Origin: Paraburkholderia silviterrae
GTDB taxonomy: Bacteria; Pseudomonadota; Gammaproteobacteria; Burkholderiales; Burkholderiaceae
Assembly: GCF_004353915.1 (NCBI RefSeq)
Contig: NZ_SMRP01000035.1
Location: 1-64,000 of the forward strand
Length of the DNA: 64,000 bases
Direction: 5' to 3'
This document shows positions 52,198-61,571 of the stretch, piece after piece. How positions within the stretch are numbered: the first letter of the stretch is position 1; each line of letters opens with the position of its first letter. The notes beneath the pieces are model-generated. The model ran no database searches. It worked only from the letters and a program-made list of their open reading frames with translations, and had not been told where the DNA came from. The translations under genes and the position numbers were made by a program.

Positions 52198-55100
52198 TGC
52201 GCGTCTCCCGCGTTGTTGTTGGCGCCCGTGGCGTTGGCCGTCGTCACCGCGCCGGCGGGCGCGTTGACGGGGGCGTTGTTGTTCTGCGCGTTGCCCGCTG
52301 CCGGCGCTGCGTTCGGCGCACCGGGCGCGTTGGGCGCATTGGGACTACCCGCCGCCGCCGGGCCCACGTTCGCGACGGAAGACGGCAGCTGCACGCCGCT
52401 CAGCCCCTGCTGTTGCGGAGCATTGCTGCTCGAAGCCGTAGGCTGCGAGGTGCTGATGATGCGCATGCTCACCGAAACCGTCACGCTGCCCTGCGTCCAG
52501 GTGAGGTCGAAGGTGCCGTCCGGACGGCGGCTGCGCTGCGCCGAGTTAATCAGCTTCTCGAGTCCGTAGCGCCCCGGCTCGTTGACGAGCTGGATCGTGC
52601 GGCCGTCGAAGGTGGTCGCGGAGAGCGTCGCGCCCGGCGCGCCCGACGGATTCGGCCACACGAAGTTGGTCCACTGCGGCGGCGTGTTCCGATAGCGCAG
52701 TTGCTGGCCGTCGATCGCGATCGTGTACTCGGTCGTGCCGGTCGAAGGCTGCGGTAGGATCTGGAACACGGTCTGCGGTTCGCTCGAGCCCGCGCTCGCA
52801 CCCGCCGCGCCGCCCGCGAGCGGCGCCACCCAGCGTGCGAAGCCGGTGGTGAAGTCGGGCGTGAGCGAGAGGCCCATGTCGCCCCAGGTGCGCGCGGTGA
52901 GCGTGTCGCCGCGGCGCACCGCGAGGGGCCCGAGCGTGGTGCTCACGAACTTCGAGATCGCGCCGTCGGGGCCGAAGGTCTGGGCGATTTCACTCGAGCC
53001 CGCCTCGATCTTCGCCGTGCTCGAGAACGGATACTTGTTCGCGAGCGACGCCTGGAAGGGCTGGTACACCTGCGCGTTCCACACCTTGTTCACTTCCGCG
53101 CTGGCCGGCTGGATCACCACTGCATAGGCCTGCATGAGCGGGCGCACGAGCAGGGGCCGCAGCGCCTTGCGCTGGTCGTCGGTGAGGCCGGTGAGCATCT
53201 GCTCGTCGACGAACTTCAGCGAATCGGAAAGCTCCGAGCCGTTGCCGTCGAGCGTTTGCTGCATCAGCTGGCGTGCGCCCGGTCCCGGATCGCCCTGGTT
53301 CTTGATGGTGTTAAAGCGCGTGCGCACCTTCGAGAGCGAGTCCATATAGCCCTTCAGGAGCGAGCCGTTGTCGTGCGTGACAACGATGCGCCCAAGCCCC
53401 GCGAACGCCTGGCCGACCGGACCCATCGGCATCTCGACCGGATTGCCGTTGATGTCGATGTTCGCCTGGATCGGGCCGCTCGTTGCGCGCGAGAACAGGT
53501 TCTTGAACCAGCCCGTGACGCCGCTTTGCGCCTGCTTGATCGTGGCGTTGACGAGCGACGGGTTATCCCACGAGGTCTGGTCGTACGCGGTTTCGATGAT
53601 CTTGCGGATCGGCGAATCGTGCGGGTCGCCGAGGCGGTTCATCGCGTCGACGGCCTGGCCGAAGCTGCCGAAATCCTGCACGGCGATGCCCTGCATGAAC
53701 TTCTGCCAGTGCTGCGCGTACTCGGCCTTGTACATGCCCACCAGGGTCTTCTGGATCTGCTCGGGGCTGCCCTCGAGCGTGAGGTCGTCGCTGGCCGAGG
53801 TGTTGAGCACCCAGTCCTTCGCCTGCAGCTCCTTCGTGGCGGCTTCGCGGATCGCGGGCTGCACGTACTGGAACCACGCTTCGCGCGTGAAGGTGCCCGG
53901 AATCGCGTAGCTGCCCGCCACCAGCGACGAGTTGCCGTCGCCGACGATGCGCGCGACCGTCATCGGCGCAAAACGCGTGGAGGCGCGCGCCTTGATTTCT
54001 TCGTAGACGCGCTGGCGTGCCGGCATGCCGCGCACCACGTGGCGCAGGTCTTCGCGCGTCTGGTCGACGAGCGCGAGGTTCGCGTCGATCATCGGCCAGT
54101 CGTCGTCGGACACGCGCGAGAGGTAGAAGGTGATCATGCGCTCGGCGCTCTTGATCATCTCGTCGCGAGGCATGTTGCCGCGATTCGTTTCCAGCCAGCC
54201 GCGCCAGAAGCGGGCGATCTGGTCGGTGAGGTGGGCGGTTTCCACATGACGCTTGTCCGAGAGCATCAGGTAGGTTTTCAGCGCGTTGTACGCGTCCTCG
54301 ACGCTGGTGGGCGACGCGTCGCTATAGAGGCCGCCCTGGCTCGGGCTCGCCATGGCCGCGTGCGCGGATACCGGCACGGCGCCCGAATCGGGCGCGCGCG
54401 TCATGGGCGCGAGCTGGTCCGGATGCGCGTCGACTTCCTTGAGGAACGCTTCGACATTCTGCGAGACCGGCGTGAGCATGATCTGGCGCACGCCGTTGTA
54501 ATACTCCTGAAGCAAGTGCTGCTCGACGCGGTCGCCCTGATAGAGGCCCAGCGACACCGCGAGCGGCTTGTCGCGGCGGAACTGCTCGAGCTGCTCGATG
54601 CGGTCCTCCAGAATGTCCATGGCCTGCAGGCGCGACTGCAGGTCGTTGCGGTTCTGCTGCAGCTTTTCCACGTTGTCGAGGTCGGCCTGCACGTTCGCCA
54701 CGAGCTGCTGGTTGTTGATCGCCGACCACGTCCAGCCGCCGAGCGCAAGCGCGAGCGCGGCCACCACGCCGAAGAACGTGGCGTAGCGCAGGCGCGTCTT
54801 GGCGGGGCTCGCGAATTGGCGGACCGTTTGCTTGTCGGCGAAAATCACCTTGGAAAACAGGTCTTTCAGGAAGAAGCCGTTCTTCGAGAACGCCGCTTGC
54901 GGCTTGGGCAAGCTGTCGGTCGAGAGCGAGAAGCGGTTGGCGATGCGTTGCGCGGCGGCGCTGTTGGTTTCGCCTTCCTGCAAGGCGCTCGTAAAGTAAA
55001 AGCCGCGCAAAATCGGCTTGTACTGGAACGGATTGTTCTCGAACAGCGTGGCGAGGAACGCGCGCAGCGCAGGCTTGATGGTCGAAAACTCGAGCGGGAA

Positions 55101-56105
55101 GCTCAACTGCCCCGGCGTGAGCGCATTGCCGCGGCTGATTGACATCTGCGCGATGCTGATTTCCTTGAGGCCGTCATAGAGCTCTTCAAAGCGCTCGTCG
55201 AACAGCGTGACCACGTCACGCTTCTCGTCGGGTTCGTAGGGCAGGGTGGCGCCCCAGACGCGGTCGTATTCGTTGCGCTCGCTACCACTGAAGAATTCGG
55301 TGAAGCCCGTGATGAGGTCGACCTTCGTGAACATCACGTAGACCGGCGCGAACACTTCGAGCTTTTCAGTGAGTTCCTGCACGCGCTGGCGCAGGTTCTT
55401 GGCGAGATTGATCGCGAACTCGGGGCGGTTACCGGTGAGCTCGGCAATGCTCGCAGTCACGATGATGCCGTTGATGGGCGCCTTGGGCCGGAAGCGCTTG
55501 AGCAGCCCCAGAAAGCCGAGCCATTCGCCGCGGTCTTCCTCGTGCACCGAATAGCGGCCTGCCGTGTCGAGCAGAATGCCTTCGGTCGTGAAGAACCAGT
55601 CGCAATTGCGCGTGCCGCCAATGCCGTGCACGATGGCGTCTTTTTTGTCGGCGAAAGGAAATTGCAGGCCCGAATTGAGCACGGCGCTGCTCTTGCCCGC
55701 CGCCGGATTGCCGATGACGATGTACCACGGCAGCTCGTAGAGCGCCGAGCCGCCCGAAAGCTGGCCGATCTTCGAGGTCTTGATGGTCTTGACCGCGTCC
55801 GTGAGGCGCGTGCGCAGCGCGTCGAGCTCGGCCTGCGTGCCGCGCGTGGCAGCGGCACTGGGGCTCTCGACCTGGGCCTGCTGTTCGAGCATCTCGCCGA
55901 GCTTGTTGTTGCCGCGGCGCACGCGAATGCGGCGCACGAACCAGACGCAGAGCCATAGCGCGAGCAGCACGCCGAGTGCGAGCGCGGCCCACACGAGCGT
56001 GACTTGCCCCGCTCCGACGAGAGCGAACAGCGCCGCCGCCACTACGATGAAGCCGATGATGGAAATCGTGCGCCTGTGGGTCAGCACGTTGAGGATGCGT
56101 TGCAT
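52194..56105 (-). CDS. tssM: T6SS inner-membrane core protein TssM (IcmF)
   Basis: A 1303-residue protein. Two N-terminal membrane segments (about 14-30 and 34-57) are followed by a cytoplasmic NTPase-like domain with an intact Walker A, GNPAAGKS, at 132-139. A third membrane segment lies near 450-470. The large periplasmic part includes ImcF-related domains and the C-terminal beta domain that binds TssJ. The last 90 residues are an Ala/Asn/Gly/Pro-rich tail, longer than usual. TssM spans the inner membrane, contacts TssL and reaches TssJ. The start follows the M15 peptidase gene by 111 bases, and its stop overlaps tagF by ATGA. Confidence 0.96.
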   Translation of the reverse strand: MQRILNVLTHRRTISIIGFIVVAAALFALVGAGQVTLVWAALALGVLLALWLCVWFVRRIRVRRGNNKLGEMLEQQAQVESPSAAATRGTQAELDALRTRLTDAVKTIKTSKIGQLSGGSALYELPWYIVIGNPAAGKSSAVLNSGLQFPFADKKDAIVHGIGGTRNCDWFFTTEGILLDTAGRYSVHEEDRGEWLGFLGLLKRFRPKAPINGIIVTASIAELTGNRPEFAINLAKNLRQRVQELTEKLEVFAPVYVMFTKVDLITGFTEFFSGSERNEYDRVWGATLPYEPDEKRDVVTLFDERFEELYDGLKEISIAQMSISRGNALTPGQLSFPLEFSTIKPALRAFLATLFENNPFQYKPILRGFYFTSALQEGETNSAAAQRIANRFSLSTDSLPKPQAAFSKNGFFLKDLFSKVIFADKQTVRQFASPAKTRLRYATFFGVVAALALALGGWTWSAINNQQLVANVQADLDNVEKLQQNRNDLQSRLQAMDILEDRIEQLEQFRRDKPLAVSLGLYQGDRVEQHLLQEYYNGVRQIMLTPVSQNVEAFLKEVDAHPDQLAPMTRAPDSGAVPVSAHAAMASPSQGGLYSDASPTSVEDAYNALKTYLMLSDKRHVETAHLTDQIARFWRGWLETNRGNMPRDEMIKSAERMITFYLSRVSDDDWPMIDANLALVDQTREDLRHVVRGMPARQRVYEEIKARASTRFAPMTVARIVGDGNSSLVAGSYAIPGTFTREAWFQYVQPAIREAATKELQAKDWVLNTSASDDLTLEGSPEQIQKTLVGMYKAEYAQHWQKFMQGIAVQDFGSFGQAVDAMNRLGDPHDSPIRKIIETAYDQTSWDNPSLVNATIKQAQSGVTGWFKNLFSRATSGPIQANIDINGNPVEMPMGPVGQAFAGLGRIVVTHDNGSLLKGYMDSLSKVRTRFNTIKNQGDPGPGARQLMQQTLDGNGSELSDSLKFVDEQMLTGLTDDQRKALRPLLVRPLMQAYAVVIQPASAEVNKVWNAQVYQPFQASLANKYPFSSTAKIEAGSSEIAQTFGPDGAISKFVSTTLGPLAVRRGDTLTARTWGDMGLSLTPDFTTGFARWVAPLAGGAAGASAGSSEPQTVFQILPQPSTGTTEYTIAIDGQQLRYRNTPPQWTNFVWPNPSGAPGATLSATTFDGRTIQLVNEPGRYGLEKLINSAQRSRRPDGTFDLTWTQGSVTVSVSMRIISTSQPTASSSNAPQQQGLSGVQLPSSVANVGPAAAGSPNAPNAPGAPNAAPAAGNAQNNNAPVNAPAGAVTTANATGANNNAGDAQ

Positions 56106-56216
56106 AAGCCGGTCAGGTCCTGGTGCTTTGAATGCTGTTCTGATTGTGCGTAGCGTGGGCCACGGCGGGCCGCTCGAGCTTATAGGCGTCTGATTGCGAA
56201 ACCATGTCGGCGCGAA

Positions 56217-57089
56217 TTATTGGACTTTTTGAAGAGCAGTAGCTCTGCGCCCGAGCACGAAACCGGGCTTGTGATATTCGACGTGCCCGAGATCCATCAA
56301 TTTCCACCGGCCACCCCACGTTAGCCCGACCTGTTCGGCCACCTGCCCATATAACTGATAGCCGCGCATGGCCCAAGGGTCTTTTTCTGAAATGACGAGC
56401 TTGCCGTCACGTAAAAACGCGTTATCCGCCGCGAGTCCGTATTGGTGGTAGCTCTGAAACGCCGCGGCATTGGTCACGCTGCCCCCCATTTTCGCCAGCC
56501 GGTCCTGCCGTTCGGGGCTCCGATAACCTTCCAGCAACGCCATTTGATAACCGTATTGCTCGTGCATGATTTTATAAACGAGCAATAGACGCGTACGGAA
56601 ATCCGGATCGAGCAGATTCCAGTCGCGGCTCGCGTCCACCAGCGCGGGGCGAAGCTGTTCGACCTCCTGCGTGGCGAACACCTCGGGCGGTAATGGCGGC
56701 GGCGGGACGAGCTGCTCGCCACTGAGCAACGCCGAGATTTTTTCATCGGGCGCCCGAAGCGTGTCATCGTATTGGAATAACTGGTGGCCGCGAAGCGCAA
56801 TGGCAATCAACGGCGGCGTCGCAAGAATACCTGTCGTCGACAAAATCAGCAAGCGTCGTTTAATCAGCAAATTTTGCATACCCGTCATGCTTGATTGGGA
56901 ATATTTTGCCGATCTGGAAATGCCTTTACGCGCTTGGGTGGCGCTAGCCGAAATGCGCCGTGTGACGAGGTTATGCAAACTGGATACGACGTCGAAAAAC
57001 ACCGCCCGCACGCCCGGAAGTAGCAGTATTGCTGCTAACGGGACGGTAATGGCGAAATAGACTACGAGTGCAATGGCAACCAAAAGCAA
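56217..57089 (-). CDS. M15-family peptidoglycan peptidase of the T6SS cluster (TagX-like)
   Basis: A 290-residue membrane-anchored protein with hydrophobic segments at about 1-25 and 79-100 and a Pro-rich linker (129-135). The M15 (M15C-like, L-Ala-D-Glu endopeptidase or D,D-carboxypeptidase) domain spans about 145-280. The zinc site is visible as SYHQYGLAADNAF (His215, Asp222) and WGGRWKLMDLGHVEYH (His269, with Glu271 and His273). It is the first gene of the minus-strand block before tssM. Such enzymes, as TagX in Acinetobacter, open the cell wall so the envelope complex can assemble; a dedicated enzyme inside the cluster supports that role here. Confidence 0.88.
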   Translation of the reverse strand: MLLVAIALVVYFAITVPLAAILLLPGVRAVFFDVVSSLHNLVTRRISASATQARKGISRSAKYSQSSMTGMQNLLIKRRLLILSTTGILATPPLIAIALRGHQLFQYDDTLRAPDEKISALLSGEQLVPPPPLPPEVFATQEVEQLRPALVDASRDWNLLDPDFRTRLLLVYKIMHEQYGYQMALLEGYRSPERQDRLAKMGGSVTNAAAFQSYHQYGLAADNAFLRDGKLVISEKDPWAMRGYQLYGQVAEQVGLTWGGRWKLMDLGHVEYHKPGFVLGRRATALQKVQ

Positions 57090-57220
57090 CCTCGTGAACT
57101 GGAGGCAATTGTTTTTTGTAATGCTTGATTTTAGAATCAGGCCTGCCCGAAGCCGGGCCGACCCGTATTATTACGGCGAAACAGGCCCGATTCAATGTGC
57201 ACGATTCGAATGAGACTCTA

Positions 57221-58153
57221 ATGAGTGTGCCGGACAACTCCCGCCCTAAAGCTCCACCCAGCCTGCTTGCTGATGGCCCCGGCAAAGCGGCCAGCGCGCC
57301 CGCCAATGGCGGCGCGCCCAATGGCTCGCGCATTCTTGCGAATCTTGAAGGGCGCGTCGTGCCGCCTGCCGCTGCGGCAGGCAAGCCGCGCGCCTCGAAG
57401 ACGGCAGCGCTCGTTGCGCTGCTCGTGATCGGCGCCGGCGCGTTCGGCGCATGGCAGCTGATGACGCGCGCGCCCTCCACGGCATCGAGCGCCTCTGCCG
57501 CGCCGGCAAGCGCCGCGGTGGTGGCGGCCGCGAGCGCATCGCAGCCGGTCGTTGCAAGCGCACAGATCGGCGCGCCCGACGCGGCTTCGGCATCGCACGC
57601 GGCAACGATCATCGCCGACGACGACGCGGCTAGTGCAAAGTCCGCGGCGGGCAATGCCGCGCCCGCGCCGGCGAACGATGCCGACAGGCTTTCACGCGCA
57701 CTAACAGTCGGTGCGCGCGACGGCAACGCGAGCGGCGCCACGGTTGCGGCAGCAGCGCCCAAGGCGCAGGCGCCTCGCGCCCAATCGGCGCCATCGCGCG
57801 AAAAGGCCGCGGCGAAGCACCCGGCGGCGAATACCCGTCGTACGGAAAGCAAGTCGGCCGTTGCGCAGTCGAAGAAGCCGCACAACGGCGCGAAGCAGGA
57901 TGACTCCGACGTCGATCTGCTCGCCGTGCTCGTTGCGCGCACGAAGCCGGCCGATGCCAAGGCGGCGGCGCACGGGTCCAAGGCTGCGGGCAAGGCCCAG
58001 AGCGACAGCAATGCGCCGCTAGCGCAGCAAGTGAAGGCGTGCGGCGATCGGGGGTTCTTCGAAGATCAGTTGTGCCGCTGGCGCGTATGCGATGGCCACT
58101 GGGGCACGGATCCGGCGTGTCCCTCGGCGGCGCGGGCGAGCAACGAGCATTGA
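57221..58153 (+). CDS. Ala-rich single-pass membrane protein with Cys-rich C-terminal module
   Basis: A 310-residue protein of unknown function, start taken at 57221. Residues about 60-85 (TAALVALLVIGAGAFGAW) are one membrane segment preceded by a basic, Pro-rich cytoplasmic head. A long Ala/Ser/Lys-rich disordered region follows to about residue 265. The last 35 residues form a compact module with four cysteines: VKACGDRGFFEDQLCRW, then VCDGHWG and a final DPACPS. I do not recognise the family. It is divergent from the T6SS M15 peptidase gene and may be a T6SS accessory protein (Burkholderia clusters have an accessory gene called tagN nearby, from memory), but that is a guess. Confidence 0.65.
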   Translation: MSVPDNSRPKAPPSLLADGPGKAASAPANGGAPNGSRILANLEGRVVPPAAAAGKPRASKTAALVALLVIGAGAFGAWQLMTRAPSTASSASAAPASAAVVAAASASQPVVASAQIGAPDAASASHAATIIADDDAASAKSAAGNAAPAPANDADRLSRALTVGARDGNASGATVAAAAPKAQAPRAQSAPSREKAAAKHPAANTRRTESKSAVAQSKKPHNGAKQDDSDVDLLAVLVARTKPADAKAAAHGSKAAGKAQSDSNAPLAQQVKACGDRGFFEDQLCRWRVCDGHWGTDPACPSAARASNEH

Positions 58154-58234
58154 GATTGCGGCTGGACGGCCGGGTGGGCGCATCGCTCGACCGGTCGCCG
58201 ATACGATTGTGTTTATTGTGATGTGTGGCTCGCT

Positions 58235-59605
58235 TTATCGATCCTGGGACGGGCCAGCCTCACGCATGACGATCTCTACGCTCAAGCCGGTTTGCTTCGC
58301 ATGGTCGGAGAACCCGAGACGGATTTGCGCGCCGATGCGTTGGGTAATCGCCTCTACGATCGACAGGCCGAGTCCCGAGCCGATCTGCTCGCTACCCAGC
58401 GTGCGATAGAAAGGATCGAAGATCCGCTCGCGTTCGGCCAGCGAGATGCCCGGGCCGTTGTCCTCGATATGCAGCACGGCGCGCCCTTGCGCGCTGCTCA
58501 CTGATAGATCGACGCGCCCGCCCTCAGGGGTATAGCGGATGGCGTTATCGACGAGATTCTTGACCACCGCAAGCATGTCCAGCTCGCTCACCCACACCTG
58601 CGCGTCTTGTGTGCCTTCGACCCCAATGTCAATGCGCCTGGCTTCTGCAAGTGGCATGAGGTCTTCCAGCACGCGGCGGAAGATCCCCTGGACGGAAACC
58701 GGCGCGTCCGGCAATTCGGTCGACGACTGTGCTTTGGCCAAACTCAGGAGTTGATCCAGCAAACTCCTTCCGCGCTCGATGCCTCGGCGCAAGATCGCCA
58801 GCCGTTCACGCGCCTCGCTCGACATTTCGGCTTGCGCGAGGCGCTCCGCTTGCAGTGACAGGGCGGTCAGCGGCGAGCGCAATTCGTGCGCTGCGTCGGC
58901 GACAAAGCGGCGCTGGGTTTCCATCGCCTTGTCTACCCGGCCAAGCAAGCGGTTGATCGCGACCACGAATGGACGCACCTCGGCCGGCAGGCCGCTGTCT
59001 TCGACAGGGTGCAATTGCTGCTCGGCACGCTGGTCGATTTCCATGGCAAGCGTGGCGATCGGGTGGAACATCTTGCGCACCAGGTTGGCGACGATCAGCA
59101 GGAGCACCGGCACGAGGATCAGGAAGGGCATGACAGTACGCAGCGCGCTGTCGCGTGCGATTTCATTGCGAAATCCGGATTCCTGAGCGACGGCAATGCG
59201 CTCGCCGGCGGCACTTGTCTTGACCAGCACGCGAAACGTTTCCCCGCCGACTGCCAGCGTTTGCAGGCCATCGGCCAGCGTCGCGGGCAAGGGCAGGGGG
59301 CTCGCGTCGTCCACGCCTCGCGCGCGTGAATGGCCATCGACCAGGTACTGGACGATCACGCGCGCCTCCTCATCGCTATCCTTGAGGCGGGCCTCGGCGG
59401 GTACAGGAACAGGTGACAGACGCTGCTGGTCCATCAGCCTTGCGACCTGGCGCAAGACATCGTCCTGCAACTCGTGCGCTTCATCAAACGCAGACAGGAA
59501 CGAGAAGACGCCAGCAACGACTGCAACAACGAGGATGACCAGGGACAGGGTGAACGACAGCTTGAGCTGAACCGACTCGCTCAGACGCCTTTTGAAACCA
59601 TCCAT
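58235..59605 (-). CDS. Two-component sensor histidine kinase
   Basis: A 456-residue membrane kinase. Two membrane segments (about 15-40 and 158-177) bracket a periplasmic sensor of about 115 residues. A HAMP-like region precedes the dimerisation helix with the phosphoacceptor His240 (FVADAAHELRSPL). The catalytic domain has the N box NLVDNAIRYTP, G1 DNGPGIS and G2 GSGLGLSIV, all intact. The layout matches QseC/PmrB/TctE-type kinases. It overlaps the response-regulator gene by 25 bases and is the last gene of the four-gene operon. The signal is unknown. Confidence 0.94.
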   Translation of the reverse strand: MDGFKRRLSESVQLKLSFTLSLVILVVAVVAGVFSFLSAFDEAHELQDDVLRQVARLMDQQRLSPVPVPAEARLKDSDEEARVIVQYLVDGHSRARGVDDASPLPLPATLADGLQTLAVGGETFRVLVKTSAAGERIAVAQESGFRNEIARDSALRTVMPFLILVPVLLLIVANLVRKMFHPIATLAMEIDQRAEQQLHPVEDSGLPAEVRPFVVAINRLLGRVDKAMETQRRFVADAAHELRSPLTALSLQAERLAQAEMSSEARERLAILRRGIERGRSLLDQLLSLAKAQSSTELPDAPVSVQGIFRRVLEDLMPLAEARRIDIGVEGTQDAQVWVSELDMLAVVKNLVDNAIRYTPEGGRVDLSVSSAQGRAVLHIEDNGPGISLAERERIFDPFYRTLGSEQIGSGLGLSIVEAITQRIGAQIRLGFSDHAKQTGLSVEIVMREAGPSQDR

Positions 59606-60246
59606 CCCACCCCCCTGACATTCTTGATGATCTCGCTGCCCAACTTGCGCCGCAGCGCATGGATCAGGAATTCGACGGCGTTGCTTTCGACCTCGTCCCC
59701 CCAGCCGTAGATGCGGTCCTCCAGCTCGCTGCGTGACAGGATGGCCCCAGGCCGGATCAGCAAGGCCTGCAGCAAGGCGAACTCGCGATTGGACAACTGC
59801 ACTGGGCGAGCGCCCGCGACGCAGGCCTCTTTCGTGGCCGGATCGAGCGTCACCACGCCGTTGCCGAGAACGGGCGCAGCATTGCCACCCTTGCGACGCA
59901 GCACGGCGCGCATGCGGGCCAGCAGCTCCGCCATCTCGAAGGGCTTGAGCACGTAGTCATCGGCCCCACCGTCCAGGCCTCGCAGGCGGTCATCGAGCCC
60001 ATCGCGTGCCGTGATGATGACGAGGGGAACCGCGTTGTTGCTGGTGCGAATACGGGTCAGCACCTCCTGCCCGTCCTTGCCGGGCAGGCCCAGGTCGAGC
60101 AACACCAGATCGTAGTGCTGAGAATCCAGTGTCGCCAGGGCGGTCTGCCCGTTCGTCACCCAGTCCACCGCATAGGACGCATCCTTCAACGCATCCCGAA
60201 TGGCTTCACCGATCATGGGATCGTCTTCGACCAGCAATGTTCGCAA
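59581..60246 (-). CDS. OmpR-family response regulator
   Basis: A 221-residue regulator: receiver domain with acidic pocket Glu7-Asp8-Asp9, phosphoacceptor Asp51 (LVLLDLGLPGKDG) and the conserved Lys in VLKPFEMAELL. The C-terminal winged-helix DNA-binding domain (about 125-221) has NREFALLQALLIRPG and RSELEDRIYGW, and VESNAVEFLIHALRRKLG recognition helix. It pairs with the overlapping sensor kinase. Genes upstream on the same strand (lipoprotein and DUF347-like protein) are likely targets or partners. Confidence 0.95.
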   Translation of the reverse strand: MRTLLVEDDPMIGEAIRDALKDASYAVDWVTNGQTALATLDSQHYDLVLLDLGLPGKDGQEVLTRIRTSNNAVPLVIITARDGLDDRLRGLDGGADDYVLKPFEMAELLARMRAVLRRKGGNAAPVLGNGVVTLDPATKEACVAGARPVQLSNREFALLQALLIRPGAILSRSELEDRIYGWGDEVESNAVEFLIHALRRKLGSEIIKNVRGVGWMVSKGV

Positions 60247-60318
60247 TTCCCTCTCCTGCAGATTCAGCGATTCAAAAACAGCATATTGCTCGAATCAATG
60301 ATCGCATGGCGAGGGGCT

Positions 60319-60759
60319 TTACGCTTGTAGCGAATCGAAGGTCTTCAGCAGGGCTGCCAAAGCCGCCTTGCAGTCGGCTTGATTCGGGGTATTGGCGCGC
60401 AGGGCGGCCAGCGCACGGTCAATGGCCTTGTCGAGGACGTGCCAGTCATCGGCGGAACGGGGCTTCAACCCGGCCTCCGCCGAGTCCCATGCGATTTCCA
60501 GATCCTTGATGCGAGCCTTTGCCGCCGGCAAATCGCCTTTGTCCACTTTGGCGGCAACGTCGGTCGTGATGTCACGGAACGCAGTCAGGTCGCCGAGCCG
60601 CGAAGCGGCCTTGACGTTCGATGCCGTAGCGGCCTGTCCCGCCTGAGCAGACGCGATATTGCCGTCGTTGGCTTGCCGGGAACAACCGGCCGCCAGGACC
60701 AGGAGCATGACGGCGGTAACGGTAACAACTGAACGGCGCAATGGGAGCAGAGGGTGCAT
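60319..60759 (-). CDS. Small lipoprotein upstream of the two-component system
   Basis: A 146-residue protein starting at the ATG at 60759, which begins a lipoprotein signal with lipobox LAAGC near residue 26. The mature part is helical, with a DLTAFRDITTDVAAKVDKGDLPAAKARIKDLE region followed by WDSAEAGLKPRSADDWHVLDKAIDRALAALR. That resembles a short four-helix sensor or cytochrome-b562-like bundle without haem ligands that I can identify. It lies 72 bases before the response regulator and 29 bases after the membrane-protein gene. It could be a periplasmic accessory to the kinase; this is inferred from position. Confidence 0.75.
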   Translation of the reverse strand: MHPLLPLRRSVVTVTAVMLLVLAAGCSRQANDGNIASAQAGQAATASNVKAASRLGDLTAFRDITTDVAAKVDKGDLPAAKARIKDLEIAWDSAEAGLKPRSADDWHVLDKAIDRALAALRANTPNQADCKAALAALLKTFDSLQA

Positions 60760-60788
60760 GTTTTTACCTTGAGCAGTGGGAAGAGGGA

Positions 60789-61571
60789 TCATTCGGCCGT
60801 TTGAGCGGACTTGCCCATGCTCATGCCGAACTGTGCGAGCGCTACCAGCATGACGATCACCGAGAGGAACAGGGTGCTGGTCCACATGGCGCCCATGCCG
60901 AGGCCACCATAGGTTTTGGCCTGTGTCAGCAGGTCGCCGAGTGCGGCGCCGAACGGGCGGGTCAGGATGTAGGCGATCCAGAAGGTCAGCACGGCATTGC
61001 CGCCCATGCGCCAGATGGCGCAAACGAGGGCGATCAGCGCGCCGAAAACGACTGCGCCCCAAACGAAGCCCAGGCCCAATGCCTCGGTTGCCAGATCGCC
61101 AGCAGCGGTTCCCAGGGCGAACGTGCACAGAATCGCGGCCCAGTAAAACAGCTCACGCTTGCGGGTCACGATGTCGTGAATGGAGAGCGTGTGCTCGGCC
61201 CGATACCAGACGAAAAAGATCGCGGCGAGCGCCACGGCGAACACCGATGTGCTGGCGTACAGGCTGACGTTCAGGCCATCGGTGAGCAGGTCGGTGATCT
61301 GCGTGCCAACCACGCTGACCAGCACCACCGTGAGCCAGTAAATCCAGGGGGTGTAGCGGCGGGTGCGCAATTGCATGAACAAGGCCGCGGCCAGCAGGGC
61401 GGCCATGACCGTGCGTGTCACGCCCTGGCCCCAGCCCGCGTTGACTGCCAGAAAATCCGCTCCCGTTTCTCCCACCGTGGTGGACATGATCTTGACGATC
61501 CAGAACGAAAGCGTGATTTCAGGAACTTTGTTGAGCCAGTTGCTGGATTCGATGGTGGGCGAGTGATTCAC
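60789..61571 (-). CDS. COG4705/DUF347-like integral membrane protein
   Basis: A 260-residue protein with about eight hydrophobic segments arranged as repeats. Four copies of a short helix-helix pattern contain a Gly-Ala/Thr-Asp-Leu/Phe motif: GETGADFLAVN, VGTQITDLLTDGLN, LGTAAGDLATEALG and FGAALGDLLTQ. These mark the DUF347 repeat family (COG4705, predicted membrane-anchored proteins), whose function is unknown. The ordered small and acidic residues inside helices suggest transport of a cation or small solute. It is the first gene of the operon with the lipoprotein and two-component system. Confidence 0.85.
   Translation of the reverse strand: MNHSPTIESSNWLNKVPEITLSFWIVKIMSTTVGETGADFLAVNAGWGQGVTRTVMAALLAAALFMQLRTRRYTPWIYWLTVVLVSVVGTQITDLLTDGLNVSLYASTSVFAVALAAIFFVWYRAEHTLSIHDIVTRKRELFYWAAILCTFALGTAAGDLATEALGLGFVWGAVVFGALIALVCAIWRMGGNAVLTFWIAYILTRPFGAALGDLLTQAKTYGGLGMGAMWTSTLFLSVIVMLVALAQFGMSMGKSAQTAE

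Noticed and set aside
53256..55142. 628-residue open frame opposite tssM
   Set aside because: Arg/Ala-rich antisense shadow without motifs; tssM is unambiguous.
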